Of a DNA stretch of 64,000 bases, positions 47,343 through 57,213 are shown piece by piece. A program made the position numbers and the translations under genes. Source of the DNA: Streptococcus sanguinis (GTDB lineage Bacteria; Bacillota; Bacilli; Lactobacillales; Streptococcaceae); assembly GCF_001078705.1 (NCBI RefSeq), contig NZ_CDMW01000001.1:2163541-2227540 (forward strand). Reading direction: 5' to 3'. Within the stretch, counting starts at the first letter, position 1. Each line of letters begins with the position of its first letter. The notes below the pieces were generated by a model. That model was not told where the DNA came from, made no database searches, and saw only the letters and a program-made list of their open reading frames with translations.

Positions 47343-50155
47343 GGGATTTGCTGGCTTTCTGTCAGCAATTGGATCTGACTGACAATGGCCTCCAGCTCTG
47401 TCGGTACTTCCTTGATATCTTCTGCTAGATCAAGACCTGACAGGTCTTGATTGAGCACTTCGTATTGGCCCAGGTCATTGATCAGGTAGATGGTATGGTC
47501 TTCAATTCCCATCTCATCCTTATCCGGCTGGTAGTCTGCCCCTGACCAGGCTGACTGGAAGAGTTCATAGACTTCATTATTGCCGACCTGCAGGTAGGCC
47601 CGGCCAGTCTGGGTGATCTCCGCCGCATCTGGCGTCTTAAGCATTTCCATCGAGTCCGTCCGGTCTGCCACCTTGAGCGCTAGCTTAAAGCGGGAGTTGG
47701 ACCAGATCTGGTCATCCACCACCCCAGAGGGCTTCTGAGTAGCCAGGATTAAGTGGACCCCGAGGGAACGTCCGACCCGAGCGATGGATACCAGCTCCTT
47801 GATAAAGTCAGGCTGGTTGACCTTGAGCTCTGCGAACTCATCCGAGATGAGGAAGAGATGGGGCAGAGGTTCGGTTGCTTCCCCGTTTTTAAATTTCTTT
47901 TGATATTGGTTGATATGATTGACTTCAAACTCTCTGAAGAGCCGCTCCCGACGGTGAATCTCCGCATTGATGGAAGCCAGCGCCCGCATGGATTGGGCTC
48001 CGTCCAAGTTGGTAATGGTTCCCAAGAGATGGGGCAGGTTCTTGAAGAGGTTGGCCATTCCCCCACCCTTGTAGTCGATAAGGAGAAAGGCCACATCGTG
48101 TGGGTGGAAGTTGACAGCCAGACTCAGGATATAGGACTGGATGGTCTCTGACTTCCCAGATCCTGTTGTTCCGGCTATCAGTCCGTGCGGTCCGTGAGCC
48201 TTTTCATGCAGGTTGAGGTAGACCAGGTCTTCCTTACCCCGCAGGCCGATAGGCACCGCCAAACTCTTATACGGCGCATTCTGTTGCCACTTTTGCAAGA
48301 CTTGCAGATCCGAGAAGGTCTCTGCCCCATACATCTCCATAAAGGTGACCGTATCAGGGATCGAGCTCTTGAGATTCTGCAGGTGATTGAGTGGCGCCAA
48401 GGTCCGAGCGATTCGCTCCTTGTCATAGCCTTCTGGGAAATGATCCAGTCGGAAGTCAATTTCTCTAAGGATTCCCTCTTCCATGACCAGCTGACCGGTA
48501 TTGCGGTCCTTGATATTGACAACTGTCTTGATATTTTCAGACAGAGAGCTCATCACATCCTGTACGAAGATCAGTGAGCAGCCCAGGTCAGTCGGATCCT
48601 CTGTGAAAAATTCCATGATGATATGGTCGAGAATCAGCTTTTCATCTGTGACCAATACCACATAGTGAGGACTGTATAGGGTTGTCTCCTGCCGTGTCGC
48701 TTCTTCCTTCTGAGCCTTGCGCAGTTTCAGGATTTGGTTAAGGCTGTTTAGAACCTGATCGTGCGTCCGCTGGTTATAGACAAAGCCACGGACGTTCAGC
48801 TCTTGCAGAGTCGCATGCGGCAGCCAGCGCAGCCAATCCCACTGGTCGCGCTCCTCCTCTGGCATGATGGTAATCACCTGCACATCGTGGTAGGAGTGAA
48901 AGACCGCTAACTGCATGACCAAGAGCTGGAGCTGTTCCAGAACCAGATTGCGCGGACCGATATAGCCGACCGGTCCATGGCTGAGATTAGCGACAATAGG
49001 AAGGTCGGGAATTTTCTTATGCCGAGTGTAGAGAGCATAGCCCTCCTCTTCCAGCGCATCTTTCTTGCCGCTTCGCTCCTCTTGACCGTAGGTCAGCTTA
49101 TAAGAGGTTGGCACCTGTCCAAGCCCCAAGCGATAGTAAAGAAAGTCAAAGTGCAGCGGTGTCTTCTCGTAGATGCGGTGGCTGTAGTCTGTCACCAGAC
49201 CCGTCAATTCGTTAATGTTTGGGAAATGATAGAGCATGCCATCACGCTGCTCACGTTCTAGCTTGTTCAGCTCAATAGCCTTGTCTTTCAGATAGAGGTG
49301 ATAAAGATCTATGCGCTCCTTCTTGTCTTCCTTGAACTTCTTGCGGTTTTTGAAGAAACCTCGAACCGAAAAGATAGCACTGGCGATTGACATAGTAACT
49401 GTAACGAGGATATAAATTCCCCGCGGCTGAACCAGTGTAATCAGTACCGTCACCCCAACCATGAGAAGTGGCGGCACAATCAGTCTCAAGAGCTCATCAT
49501 TAGGCTTTTGAGGTTCCTTGCTTGGCGGAGCAATCTGAATCTTGTCCTCTGAGCTCCGATAGATAATCCGCGGCGAGCGGTGATAGTCTGGATAGTCTGG
49601 ATAAAAACCATGGCGAGAAGCCCCCCGCAAGGTCAGACTAGAGCTGACCGTAGCCGGACCTGTCACCCAGATTTCTTCTGGATAGACCTTGAGAGAAATA
49701 CTTTCCAAGCTTAGCTCGTCGCCGGCTTCCAGCTGGATTTGGTCTCCTGTCCACTCAACGTGATTGAGGTAGACTTGACCTCGCATCTTGGTCAAAATCC
49801 AAGAATCATTCGTTCGCTTCAAGAGCAACTCCAAAGGCGATTCCAGACTGATAGCTGCTCCCTTCTGGTCGCTGATGAGTAACTCTTTTCTGTCCAATAG
49901 GTCATAAACAGCCGGTTCTGAATCAGATTGATACAAGGTCAGATTGCCCAAGGTCAGACCGTCAGTTACGACTCCCGTTTCTTCCCCCATTTGATAAAAG
50001 ACTTGCCCTTCAGCTAACTGAAGCTGGATAGGAGTCTCCTGATGAGGCAGGTAAAGCTGAGCCTTCTCACTCGCTGCTAGGAGAACTTTCTTGTCCTCTG
50101 TCAGCTGCAGCTCATAGCGCAGATGGTCTGTATAGATGATGATTGTCTTGCTCAT
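47333..50155 (-). CDS. essC: EssC, type VIIb secretion ATPase, 5' part (D1-D2 only)
   Basis: 940 residues of a protein normally near 1450. The N-terminus carries the two FHA-like domains (about 1-200), two membrane segments (about 222-262, LIVPPLLMVGVTVLITLVQP and the next), degenerate D1, and FtsK/SpoIIIE-type D2 with Walker [10 protein letters not shown] (about 660) and Walker [10 protein letters not shown] (about 690). It ends LTESQQIPPL at a stop created by the deletion junction. D3 and the substrate-recognising C-terminus are lost. EssC drives export and selects substrates, so as written secretion should fail unless another intact copy exists. It follows essB by two bases. Confidence 0.9.
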   Translation of the reverse strand: MSKTIIIYTDHLRYELQLTEDKKVLLAASEKAQLYLPHQETPIQLQLAEGQVFYQMGEETGVVTDGLTLGNLTLYQSDSEPAVYDLLDRKELLISDQKGAAISLESPLELLLKRTNDSWILTKMRGQVYLNHVEWTGDQIQLEAGDELSLESISLKVYPEEIWVTGPATVSSSLTLRGASRHGFYPDYPDYHRSPRIIYRSSEDKIQIAPPSKEPQKPNDELLRLIVPPLLMVGVTVLITLVQPRGIYILVTVTMSIASAIFSVRGFFKNRKKFKEDKKERIDLYHLYLKDKAIELNKLEREQRDGMLYHFPNINELTGLVTDYSHRIYEKTPLHFDFLYYRLGLGQVPTSYKLTYGQEERSGKKDALEEEGYALYTRHKKIPDLPIVANLSHGPVGYIGPRNLVLEQLQLLVMQLAVFHSYHDVQVITIMPEEERDQWDWLRWLPHATLQELNVRGFVYNQRTHDQVLNSLNQILKLRKAQKEEATRQETTLYSPHYVVLVTDEKLILDHIIMEFFTEDPTDLGCSLIFVQDVMSSLSENIKTVVNIKDRNTGQLVMEEGILREIDFRLDHFPEGYDKERIARTLAPLNHLQNLKSSIPDTVTFMEMYGAETFSDLQVLQKWQQNAPYKSLAVPIGLRGKEDLVYLNLHEKAHGPHGLIAGTTGSGKSETIQSYILSLAVNFHPHDVAFLLIDYKGGGMANLFKNLPHLLGTITNLDGAQSMRALASINAEIHRRERLFREFEVNHINQYQKKFKNGEATEPLPHLFLISDEFAELKVNQPDFIKELVSIARVGRSLGVHLILATQKPSGVVDDQIWSNSRFKLALKVADRTDSMEMLKTPDAAEITQTGRAYLQVGNNEVYELFQSAWSGADYQPDKDEMGIEDHTIYLINDLGQYEVLNQDLSGLDLAEDIKEVPTELEAIVSQIQLLTESQQIPPL

Positions 50156-50157
50156 AC

Positions 50158-51417
50158 TTACTCCTTCGCGCTACTGCTAGACGACGCTTCACTGCTGGAG
50201 GAAGAGCTTGCTCCTGAAGAACCTTCCTCGCCAGAAGCACTTGAGCTAGAATCACCAGTCAAAAGCTCCTTACGGCTATCCCAGTACTTCTTATACTCGC
50301 CTTCCAAGGACTCAAGCTTAGTCTCCCGATCCTTACCAGACAAACTATCGTCCTCACGTACCTTTTTCATCTCCTGCGTCAAGGCATAGATGATCAGATC
50401 TGAGTCATTAATTCGTTTGGCTGTGTCCAAAGCATCTTCAAAATCATTACGTCCAACTTGAATCCAGTAATTGAGATACAAATCATCTGATTTTAGTGTG
50501 ACATTGTTCAGGATGACCTTACGTTGATCATCAGAAAATTCCAAGCCCTGGATATAAGAGTAGGCTAGTTCATATTTCTGTGTATTCGGCAGGCTCTTAG
50601 GAGAGATTCCCTCCAGCTCATCGATGACCTTGCTGTAGTCCACTTTGATAAAGGCAGTATCCGCCTGTAACAGCTTTTCCTTGAAAGGATTCTGTATGAA
50701 AATCAAATAAATCAAAGGAATGGTCAAAATCACAACAGCTGCTGTCAACCAGATGGTCGCCAGTTTGAAAATCTTATGCTGGCGCTTGGAGACCAGTGTC
50801 TGCTTCTCTGCTTCTTCTGCAGCCTTTTCCTGATAGGATTTCTCCAAAACAGCAACCGCATCTTCCAGACTGTCAGCCTCACGCAGCTCCACTAGGAAAT
50901 CCGGCAGAGTTTCTAGCTCTAGCGAGCCCTTGTAAAGCTCCATAAAGTCCAAATCTGCAAAGAGCGTCACCGCAAAGCACTTAGCCTGACGCAAGAAGTC
51001 CTCCCGAGAAATAGACTGAGGTGTCATAATACCTGGAACTCCGCGATAAGCAATCTTAGCCTGCGCATCCTTGGTAATAAAGAGATTGCTAGGATGCAGC
51101 AAAAAAGTCACCGGCAATTCCAGTGCCGCTTCCAGAGCAAAAACATTGAGAGCCAGACGAATCCGCTCAGAAATCGTGCGCTTTTCAATCTCTTCCTTAG
51201 ACAGCCCCAAAGGCTCAATCTGATAGGTGAAATAGACACTATCATGGTCAGCCTTAGTCTCCTGCTCCAAGAAAAGCGGATGGTGCAGGTCCAACAGCAA
51301 GAGCTCCCGCAAATCCTGCGTTGCCACGTCCGAACGCTTCAACGTTAGGCTCCAATTCTTGTCATTTTTTTCATAGATAAACTCTTGTTCAGCAAATACA
51401 AATTTTTCCTCAGTCAC
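50158..51417 (-). CDS. essB: Type VIIb secretion protein EssB
   Basis: 419 residues from GTG 51417, with GAGGAG seven bases before it; the upstream TTG frame overlaps esaB. The N-terminal 210 residues are the pseudokinase domain (FLLHPSNLFIT, REDFLRQAKCFAVTLFADLD). One membrane segment at about 220-241 and an extracytoplasmic domain follow. The end is a low-complexity Ser/Glu tail (GDSSSSASGEEGSSG and more). EssB is a core membrane component that contacts EssC. Confidence 0.93.
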   Translation of the reverse strand: MTEEKFVFAEQEFIYEKNDKNWSLTLKRSDVATQDLRELLLLDLHHPLFLEQETKADHDSVYFTYQIEPLGLSKEEIEKRTISERIRLALNVFALEAALELPVTFLLHPSNLFITKDAQAKIAYRGVPGIMTPQSISREDFLRQAKCFAVTLFADLDFMELYKGSLELETLPDFLVELREADSLEDAVAVLEKSYQEKAAEEAEKQTLVSKRQHKIFKLATIWLTAAVVILTIPLIYLIFIQNPFKEKLLQADTAFIKVDYSKVIDELEGISPKSLPNTQKYELAYSYIQGLEFSDDQRKVILNNVTLKSDDLYLNYWIQVGRNDFEDALDTAKRINDSDLIIYALTQEMKKVREDDSLSGKDRETKLESLEGEYKKYWDSRKELLTGDSSSSASGEEGSSGASSSSSSEASSSSSAKE

Positions 51418-51418
51418 C

Positions 51419-51658
51419 TTAAATCTCCTCAATCTCTACTAAATCTCCCGTTGTGACTGGATAATCAGCCAAAACCTTGCCCTCATCCAGTATCAACCCC
51501 TTGTTAATAATCCGCAGCTGATACTTATGGCGCTTTCCTTCGATATTGAAAATCTGATCAATCTCCCGAATGAAGCGACGGACCTCAATCCGCTTAGGAA
51601 TGCGAATATCCACGTCCTTATCCCGCAAACGGAGGGTGATGTTGATATGTCCTTCCAT
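51419..51658 (-). CDS. esaB: Type VIIb secretion protein EsaB
   Basis: 79 residues, ubiquitin-like: MEGHINITLRLRDKDVDIRI to GDLVEIEEI. ATG 51658 follows GGGAGA. The family is cytosolic and required for secretion. It lies between essA and essB, each within a few bases. Confidence 0.92.
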   Translation of the reverse strand: MEGHINITLRLRDKDVDIRIPKRIEVRRFIREIDQIFNIEGKRHKYQLRIINKGLILDEGKVLADYPVTTGDLVEIEEI

Positions 51659-51659
51659 G

Positions 51660-52118
51660 TTATACTTCTCCCTTACTGATACGATAGCTGACAAAGACAG
51701 TCATACTGACCAAGAGTATGGCTGCTACAAAGTAGACTACTCCCGGCAGAAAATCATCCCAGCTGCTTTCTTCATCGCTTTTCAAACTCGTCTGCAGCTT
51801 GGACAATTTTTCCGTTCCCGGCTGAAAAAGCTCCTTGGAATGGTAAATATCCGTCGGCCCCTGTATAGCAGAAAACAGTTGTCCCGCTTCTGTGGCCAAC
51901 TGTTTATTTTGATACTGCTTCATTTCCTGAATTTTTTCCTGATTCTCAGCAACGAAAAGAGACTTGGTGCCTTCCGATTGTGCACCAAAGTTCAGTTCTT
52001 GCTCTTTTTCAATCCGCGAATTATCTATCTGCAGACGATTATCCTTTAGCTCATCTGCGGCAACAGCCGTCACCGCAAACGAACTTAGGAGTAGGAATAA
52101 AAACAGAATTTTTTTCAT
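51660..52118 (-). CDS. essA: Type VIIb secretion protein EssA
   Basis: 152 residues: signal-like N-terminus (MKKILFLFLLLSSFAVTAVA), polar Gln/Glu-rich middle, and a C-terminal membrane segment (FLPGVVYFVAAILLVSMTVF). Length and layout fit EssA, and position between esaA and esaB confirms it. Confidence 0.88.
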   Translation of the reverse strand: MKKILFLFLLLSSFAVTAVAADELKDNRLQIDNSRIEKEQELNFGAQSEGTKSLFVAENQEKIQEMKQYQNKQLATEAGQLFSAIQGPTDIYHSKELFQPGTEKLSKLQTSLKSDEESSWDDFLPGVVYFVAAILLVSMTVFVSYRISKGEV

Positions 52119-52124
52119 ACTCTT

Positions 52125-55064
52125 TTAAACTTCCTCAGTTTTTAATGTTCTAGTCTTGATAAAGATATTAGCGGCAACTAGCAGAGCCAGCAAGACAATC
52201 AGACCAAAGATGGCAAAGAAACCAGCTGTCTTGCCGTCAAAGTAACCTGACAGCATGCCTTCTAGCACAGACAAGGCATTCAAACTCTTGATAAAGGCTG
52301 GGAAGCCAGTCAAACTAGCTGTCGTACCAATGGCATTAGATAGATAGACAAAGCTGATAATCATGAAGAAAGCTAAGCCCATACCCATCACGCGCAGATG
52401 CTTGAGGAACAAATACTGCCCCTGAATCAAGACAAAGCTAGCAACCACAATCAACAAGACCCAAGATGGAACATATTCCTTGCCGATGTGAAGCTGCATG
52501 CTGGAGACAATCCCAATAACCAGACCAATCGTCAGAGACAGGAAGCCTAGGATGCCCACAGTCGTAATATCTGTATCTTGTAGTTTATTAAGCTTAAAGC
52601 GGTCTTTAACCTTGCGCACAATATTTTGCGTTGCAAAAAGATAGGCCGTAAACAGACTGACAATCTCCAACAAGAGGATCCAAGTAAATGGACGGTAAAC
52701 ATTGACAGTCGCTTTGACAGATGAAGAAGATTGAGCAACTGGATTAGACAGGAAGTCCAACAATACTTCATTAGGAACACCGTTCTCATAGGCATTGTTA
52801 AGAACCTTGACAAAAGATTCCACAAAGTTGCCATTATCTTCCAATTCCTTATTGAATTGTCCCATCAAGCTTTCAGCATTCGCAGACAATTTCTCTGTCG
52901 TTCCTTGTGCATTTTCCAGCTCACGATTGAAGCTGCTGAAGATCTGGTTGACACTATCAGCTGCTTGCACATTGGTCTGTGAAGAAGACTTAACACCAGA
53001 AGTCGAAGACAGCAAGGATGAGAATTCTGAATTCAGAGATGACAAATCGGTGTCTGTCTTTTTCAATGCATCCGTAGAGGAGACTCGAGATGCCGAGATA
53101 CCTTTCAATTTCTCTCGTACATCTTTGTAAAGATTGAGCTGTTTATCAATCTCAGTTGCGAGTTCTGAATTGGTCCCTTTGACGTCTTCAATCTTGTTCT
53201 TAAGGAGACTAATTGTTGTATCCAACTTCCCTTTGACACTATTCTCAGGCTTACCATCTTTACTATCAGATAAACTATTTTCATAAGCACCCAGATTAGA
53301 TTCAACCGCCTGTACTAAAAGCTTCGATAAAGATTCGGACATATCTTTATTTTTTAACTCATCAAAAGAATTATAAGCTTGGATTAAAGACATAACGTGT
53401 TGATAGGCAGAAGAAATCTCCTGTACTTTAGCTCCATATGCCGCTGCCGCTTTTTGTGCATCCTCTACATTCACCGGTGCACTTGCAACCTTAATACCAT
53501 TCAGAGAAATATCAATTGAGCTATCAACTGAAGTGGCTGCAGCATCATTAGCTACATTGAACTGCACATTAAAATTAGCCCCTTCAGCTAAATTAATTTC
53601 TTGCCCATTTGCTACTGTTTCGCCATTGTATGTAATAGTTTTGATTGTTACACCTGTTGGTGGAGTGACTGACAAAGTAGCCTTTCCAACCTGGCTATTA
53701 ACTGGGCCGGTTGTAGAGCTAGCCGCTTTCTCTGCAGCTGCTGCCAGATTGTCTAATTCAGCACTTCCATTTCCTTGTGGTGTTCCAAATTGCGAAATGG
53801 TTGAATAGTCGAGAGTAGGAACAGGCAATCCGAATTTCACCTCTGTTGGTTGAGAAGCTGGCAACTCTTTTACTGCTTCAGCTATTTGTGTCTTCAAGGA
53901 AGCATCGTAGCTTGTTATAGCATCTCCTAACACTGCGCTAAGAGTAATAGGCTTGCCTTCTTCAACACCATAGTAGGTTCTTAATTTATTATCAACAAAG
54001 TCCTTAATCTGTTGTTTATGGACATCTAATTGCCCACGTTCTGCATTTAAGGCAGCTTCCAACTGCTCTAGTTGCTTGCTGACATTATCAGATTGATTTT
54101 GACTTGGCTGATTATTATTATCGTCTGAATCATCACTAGATTGTTTTTTGGCAAGTTCAAGCTGTGCAGTCAATTTTTGTTGCGATTCGCTCAAACTATT
54201 ATAAAGCGTCTCAGTTTCATTTGCCAAAAGCTGACGATCCATCTCAATCAGCTGGGTCATAAATTCTTCATAACTAGTTTGGTCACTAACTCGCTGTTTG
54301 AGAAGACTATCAAAATTCTTTCCATAAGTAGCTTGAGAGTTATCCAAGTCATCAAAAGCCTTAGCATAAGTTTCCAGAGTCGTCTTCAGAGAGTTATTAG
54401 CTTCGACAGATGAGGCAGACATACTGACTAGCGTTGGGAAAATATTCTTAGAACCAATAGCAGATTCCAATAAGTTGGTTCGATAATTGCCAATATTGGT
54501 AATTTGCACCTCTGAACTAGCCTGCACATTTTGCTGAGCCGTATATAGATTGCTCAAGATACTTGCCATATACATATCAACCAACTGGCTATTCAGATCC
54601 GCGATAATATCCTTAGCCAGACTATTGGCCTCATTTTCAATCTGCTGATTTCCTGCAGCGTTAACTTTATAAGTGACGATTGTCCGATCTGCACTGATAG
54701 CATTGACATCTAGCACTTTTTCCGAAAAGTCACTTGGAATCGTCACGACCAGCTGGTATTTCCCATTTTCCAGGCCAGCATCTGCAGCTCCACGCGTCAC
54801 GATGTACCAGTTTTGAGAGTCATCCCGTTCTAGATTTTTGACATAGCTAGCTCCAAGATTATACTCTTTCTTATCAACCTTAACAGCCCGGTCTTCATTG
54901 ACGACCGCGACATTCAGTTTAGTCTTTTGATCTGTTTTGATCTTGCTGTCTCTAGCGCTGCTTGTATTCTTCTGCACTGCGACATTCAGCGTCACTACTG
55001 CAGCCAGCAAGGCGATGACTAAAACAACGTTTCCTATATACTTAAGTAATTTTTTATTTCCCAT
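52125..55064 (-). CDS. esaA: Type VIIb secretion protein EsaA
   Basis: 979 residues. One N-terminal membrane segment (about 9-28), a large extracellular part with coiled coil (about 260-360, and again 560-770), and five or six membrane segments at the C-terminus (from about 800). This is the EsaA/YueB/Pip architecture; the YueB homologue is a phage SPP1 receptor. The ATG at 55064 has no strong ribosome binding site, unlike its neighbours. Confidence 0.92.
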   Translation of the reverse strand: MGNKKLLKYIGNVVLVIALLAAVVTLNVAVQKNTSSARDSKIKTDQKTKLNVAVVNEDRAVKVDKKEYNLGASYVKNLERDDSQNWYIVTRGAADAGLENGKYQLVVTIPSDFSEKVLDVNAISADRTIVTYKVNAAGNQQIENEANSLAKDIIADLNSQLVDMYMASILSNLYTAQQNVQASSEVQITNIGNYRTNLLESAIGSKNIFPTLVSMSASSVEANNSLKTTLETYAKAFDDLDNSQATYGKNFDSLLKQRVSDQTSYEEFMTQLIEMDRQLLANETETLYNSLSESQQKLTAQLELAKKQSSDDSDDNNNQPSQNQSDNVSKQLEQLEAALNAERGQLDVHKQQIKDFVDNKLRTYYGVEEGKPITLSAVLGDAITSYDASLKTQIAEAVKELPASQPTEVKFGLPVPTLDYSTISQFGTPQGNGSAELDNLAAAAEKAASSTTGPVNSQVGKATLSVTPPTGVTIKTITYNGETVANGQEINLAEGANFNVQFNVANDAAATSVDSSIDISLNGIKVASAPVNVEDAQKAAAAYGAKVQEISSAYQHVMSLIQAYNSFDELKNKDMSESLSKLLVQAVESNLGAYENSLSDSKDGKPENSVKGKLDTTISLLKNKIEDVKGTNSELATEIDKQLNLYKDVREKLKGISASRVSSTDALKKTDTDLSSLNSEFSSLLSSTSGVKSSSQTNVQAADSVNQIFSSFNRELENAQGTTEKLSANAESLMGQFNKELEDNGNFVESFVKVLNNAYENGVPNEVLLDFLSNPVAQSSSSVKATVNVYRPFTWILLLEIVSLFTAYLFATQNIVRKVKDRFKLNKLQDTDITTVGILGFLSLTIGLVIGIVSSMQLHIGKEYVPSWVLLIVVASFVLIQGQYLFLKHLRVMGMGLAFFMIISFVYLSNAIGTTASLTGFPAFIKSLNALSVLEGMLSGYFDGKTAGFFAIFGLIVLLALLVAANIFIKTRTLKTEEV

Positions 55065-55250
55065 GGATGTAAATTTCTTTTTCTTTTTAAATTTTTTAGT
55101 TTATTGTTACATAAAAGAGCACACAGAAAGACACAAACAGCTCTAACAGTCTAATTCAGATATTGATTCAGATTGTCAGAGCTTGCCTTTACATTGCAGC
55201 GATTTTCTTATCAAACATGAAAGAAACTGCCTTTTTTCATTTTTAAACTT

Positions 55251-55279
55251 TACAAAAATAGGAAGGCTCTTGCCTTCCT
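55251..55279 (-). terminator. Terminator between esxA and esaA
   Basis: AGGAAGGC/GCCTTCCT (55272-55279 with 55260-55267), four-base loop, followed by ATTTTTG on the minus strand. It lies 18 bases past the esxA stop, giving high esxA and reduced read-through into the machinery genes. Confidence 0.88.
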
Positions 55280-55297
55280 AAAGCCGTTATAACAAAA

Positions 55298-55585
55298 TTA
55301 GTGAATTTGTGCAGCGATATCTTGGTCAGTTTGCTCAACGATGTCAGCAACTTTAACCAACTGTGCATTGATATCTTGGAGCAATTGTGCAAATTCTTTG
55401 ATTTTTGGAGACAATTCGTTGAATTGTGCTTCAAAGCTATCAAATGCAGAACCATCCCAGTTATCAGCAATAATTGCTTGTTCATTAGTCAATGTAGTCA
55501 AAACTTGAGTTACATTTTCAGAACCTTCAGTGTATCTGTTTGCAGATGTACGAAGTTCTTCTGGAGTCAATTTAATTTGTGCCAT
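55298..55585 (-). CDS. esxA: WXG100 protein EsxA
   Basis: 95 residues, MAQIKLTPEELRTSANRYTE onward, two helices joined by the turn with the WXG motif as W43-D44-G45 (DNWDGSAFDS). Secreted as a dimer by type VII systems. ATG 55585 follows AAAGGAG; the upstream frame is noncoding. First gene of the locus. Confidence 0.95.
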   Translation of the reverse strand: MAQIKLTPEELRTSANRYTEGSENVTQVLTTLTNEQAIIADNWDGSAFDSFEAQFNELSPKIKEFAQLLQDINAQLVKVADIVEQTDQDIAAQIH

Positions 55586-55622
55586 AGTTGTTTCTCCTTT
55601 AGCAAATTTATATAACGGGTAC

Positions 55623-55651
55623 ATTATATCAATAATCACTTTATGTTTCAA
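55623..55651 (-). promoter_or_regulatory. esxA promoter
   Basis: TTGAAA (55646-55651), 17 bases, TGA-TATAAT (55623-55628) on the minus strand, an almost ideal promoter 38 bases before the start codon. Confidence 0.85.
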
Positions 55652-55752
55652 GTTTTTAAAGATATTTTTTTAGAAAATATATTTACATGTTGTCAACCAA
55701 GTTCGTTCAAACGTATGATACTATAGCGTTTCTGACTGTTAGGTTCAAACCT

Positions 55753-57033
55753 TTAAAACCCCAATTCCCCAAAAATAAGCTGATAGTTTTCTTGGATTTG
55801 GTCTAAGCTAACAGTAATCTCCTCACGATTATGATTGTTCTTAACAGTCACCTGACCGCTTTCCACTTCGCTTTCACCCAAGGTGATAAGAGTTTTGGCT
55901 TTAAAGATATCAGCCGACTTAAACTGTGCCTTGAGCTTGCGGTCTAGATAATCCCTTTCTGCTGCAAAACCCTGTACGCGGAGAGCCTGCACTAACTCCA
56001 AAGCTCTGCTATTGGCACCAGGTCCTAAAACAGCTACATACACATCCAGAGCGGTTTCAATCGGCAGCTCTACTCCTTGCTTGTCAAGTACGAGAAGCAA
56101 ACGTTCCAAACCCATACCAAAGCCAACACCTGGCGTTTCAGGGCCACCAAAGTAAGCAACTAACCCATCATAACGGCCGCCAGCACAAATAGTCAGCTGA
56201 CTGCCAGCCACCTCAGTTGTAAACTCGAAAATCGTATGATTATAGTAGTCTAGCCCACGGACCATGTTGGTATTGATGACATAAGGAATCTGCAAGGTCT
56301 CCAGCATGGATCGAACGGCCGCAAAGTAGACACTGCTCTCCTCATCCAGATAGTCCAGAATAGACGGAGCACCTTCTACAGCCGCCTTGTCTTCGGGCTC
56401 TTTAGAATCCAGCACACGCAGCGGATTTTCCTCCAAGCGACGTTGGCTATCTGCTGATAGGCTAGGCTTCAGTGGAGTCAGATAATCAATCAAGGCCTGG
56501 CGGTAAGCAGCTCTGCTCTCAGGATTCCCCAGCGAGTTAAGCTCCAAGCTGACATTGGTAATGCCAATATCCTTGAAAAATTGAGCCGCCATGGCAATCA
56601 TTTCTACATCTGTAGCAGGATTGCTAGATCCAAAGCACTCTGCACCAATCTGGTGAAACTCCCGCAGACGGCCAGCCTGAGGCCGCTCATAGCGAAACAT
56701 TGAGCCCATATAATAGACTTTGACAGGCTTTTGCACTTCAGGAGCAAAAAGCTTATTCTCTACATAAGAACGCACCACGGGCGCTGTCCCCTCTGGACGC
56801 AGCGTGATATGGCGGTCACCCTTGTCATAAAAGTCATACATTTCCTTGGTCACGATGTCTGTCGTATTCCCTACCGAGCGACTGATGACTTCATAGTGCT
56901 CAAAAATCGGCGTGCGGATTTCGCCGTAATTGTATTTTTTAAATGTCTTGCGGGCAAAGTCTTCTACATACTGCCACTTGGCTGATTCTTGAGGAAGAAT
57001 GTCCTGAGTTCCTTTAGGTTTTTGTAATTTCAT
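55753..57033 (-). CDS. hisS: Histidyl-tRNA synthetase
   Basis: A 426-residue class II synthetase. Motif 2 is visible in [20 protein letters not shown], the His-binding loops in [20 protein letters not shown]. Starts [20 protein letters not shown]. Full length. No terminator is visible downstream, so transcripts may run into esxA. Confidence 0.96.
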   Translation of the reverse strand: MKLQKPKGTQDILPQESAKWQYVEDFARKTFKKYNYGEIRTPIFEHYEVISRSVGNTTDIVTKEMYDFYDKGDRHITLRPEGTAPVVRSYVENKLFAPEVQKPVKVYYMGSMFRYERPQAGRLREFHQIGAECFGSSNPATDVEMIAMAAQFFKDIGITNVSLELNSLGNPESRAAYRQALIDYLTPLKPSLSADSQRRLEENPLRVLDSKEPEDKAAVEGAPSILDYLDEESSVYFAAVRSMLETLQIPYVINTNMVRGLDYYNHTIFEFTTEVAGSQLTICAGGRYDGLVAYFGGPETPGVGFGMGLERLLLVLDKQGVELPIETALDVYVAVLGPGANSRALELVQALRVQGFAAERDYLDRKLKAQFKSADIFKAKTLITLGESEVESGQVTVKNNHNREEITVSLDQIQENYQLIFGELGF

Positions 57034-57150
57034 CTTCTGACCTCCGCCTTCTTTAGTACTTATATTCTATCATAAGTCCGCCATTTTGAGGAGCCCGAAA
57101 GGGATTTTTCGTTTGGAAGAACTAAATCCGTTTTCATGTTCCAAAATAGC

Positions 57151-57179
57151 TTGAAAAAAAGTCAGAATTGTGAGAAAAT
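57151..57179 (+). promoter_or_regulatory. Promoter of the MIP18-family gene
   Basis: TTGAAA (57151-57156), 17 bases, GAAAAT (57174-57179), about 35 bases before the start codon. The -10 is weak. Confidence 0.45.
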
Positions 57180-57213
57180 AAAAACAATTCAAGTCAGATA
57201 GAAGGGAATAGCC

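Noticed and set aside
40470-48151. Repeated plus-strand frames of about 120 codons opposite the essC copies (starting [12 protein letters not shown])
   Set aside because: They recur only because the essC DNA recurs. They lie antisense to conserved ATPase codons, have no ribosome sites and encode nothing recognisable.
57034-57213. T-box leader upstream of hisS
   Set aside because: The region is short, divergent and has no T-box core sequence or terminator.
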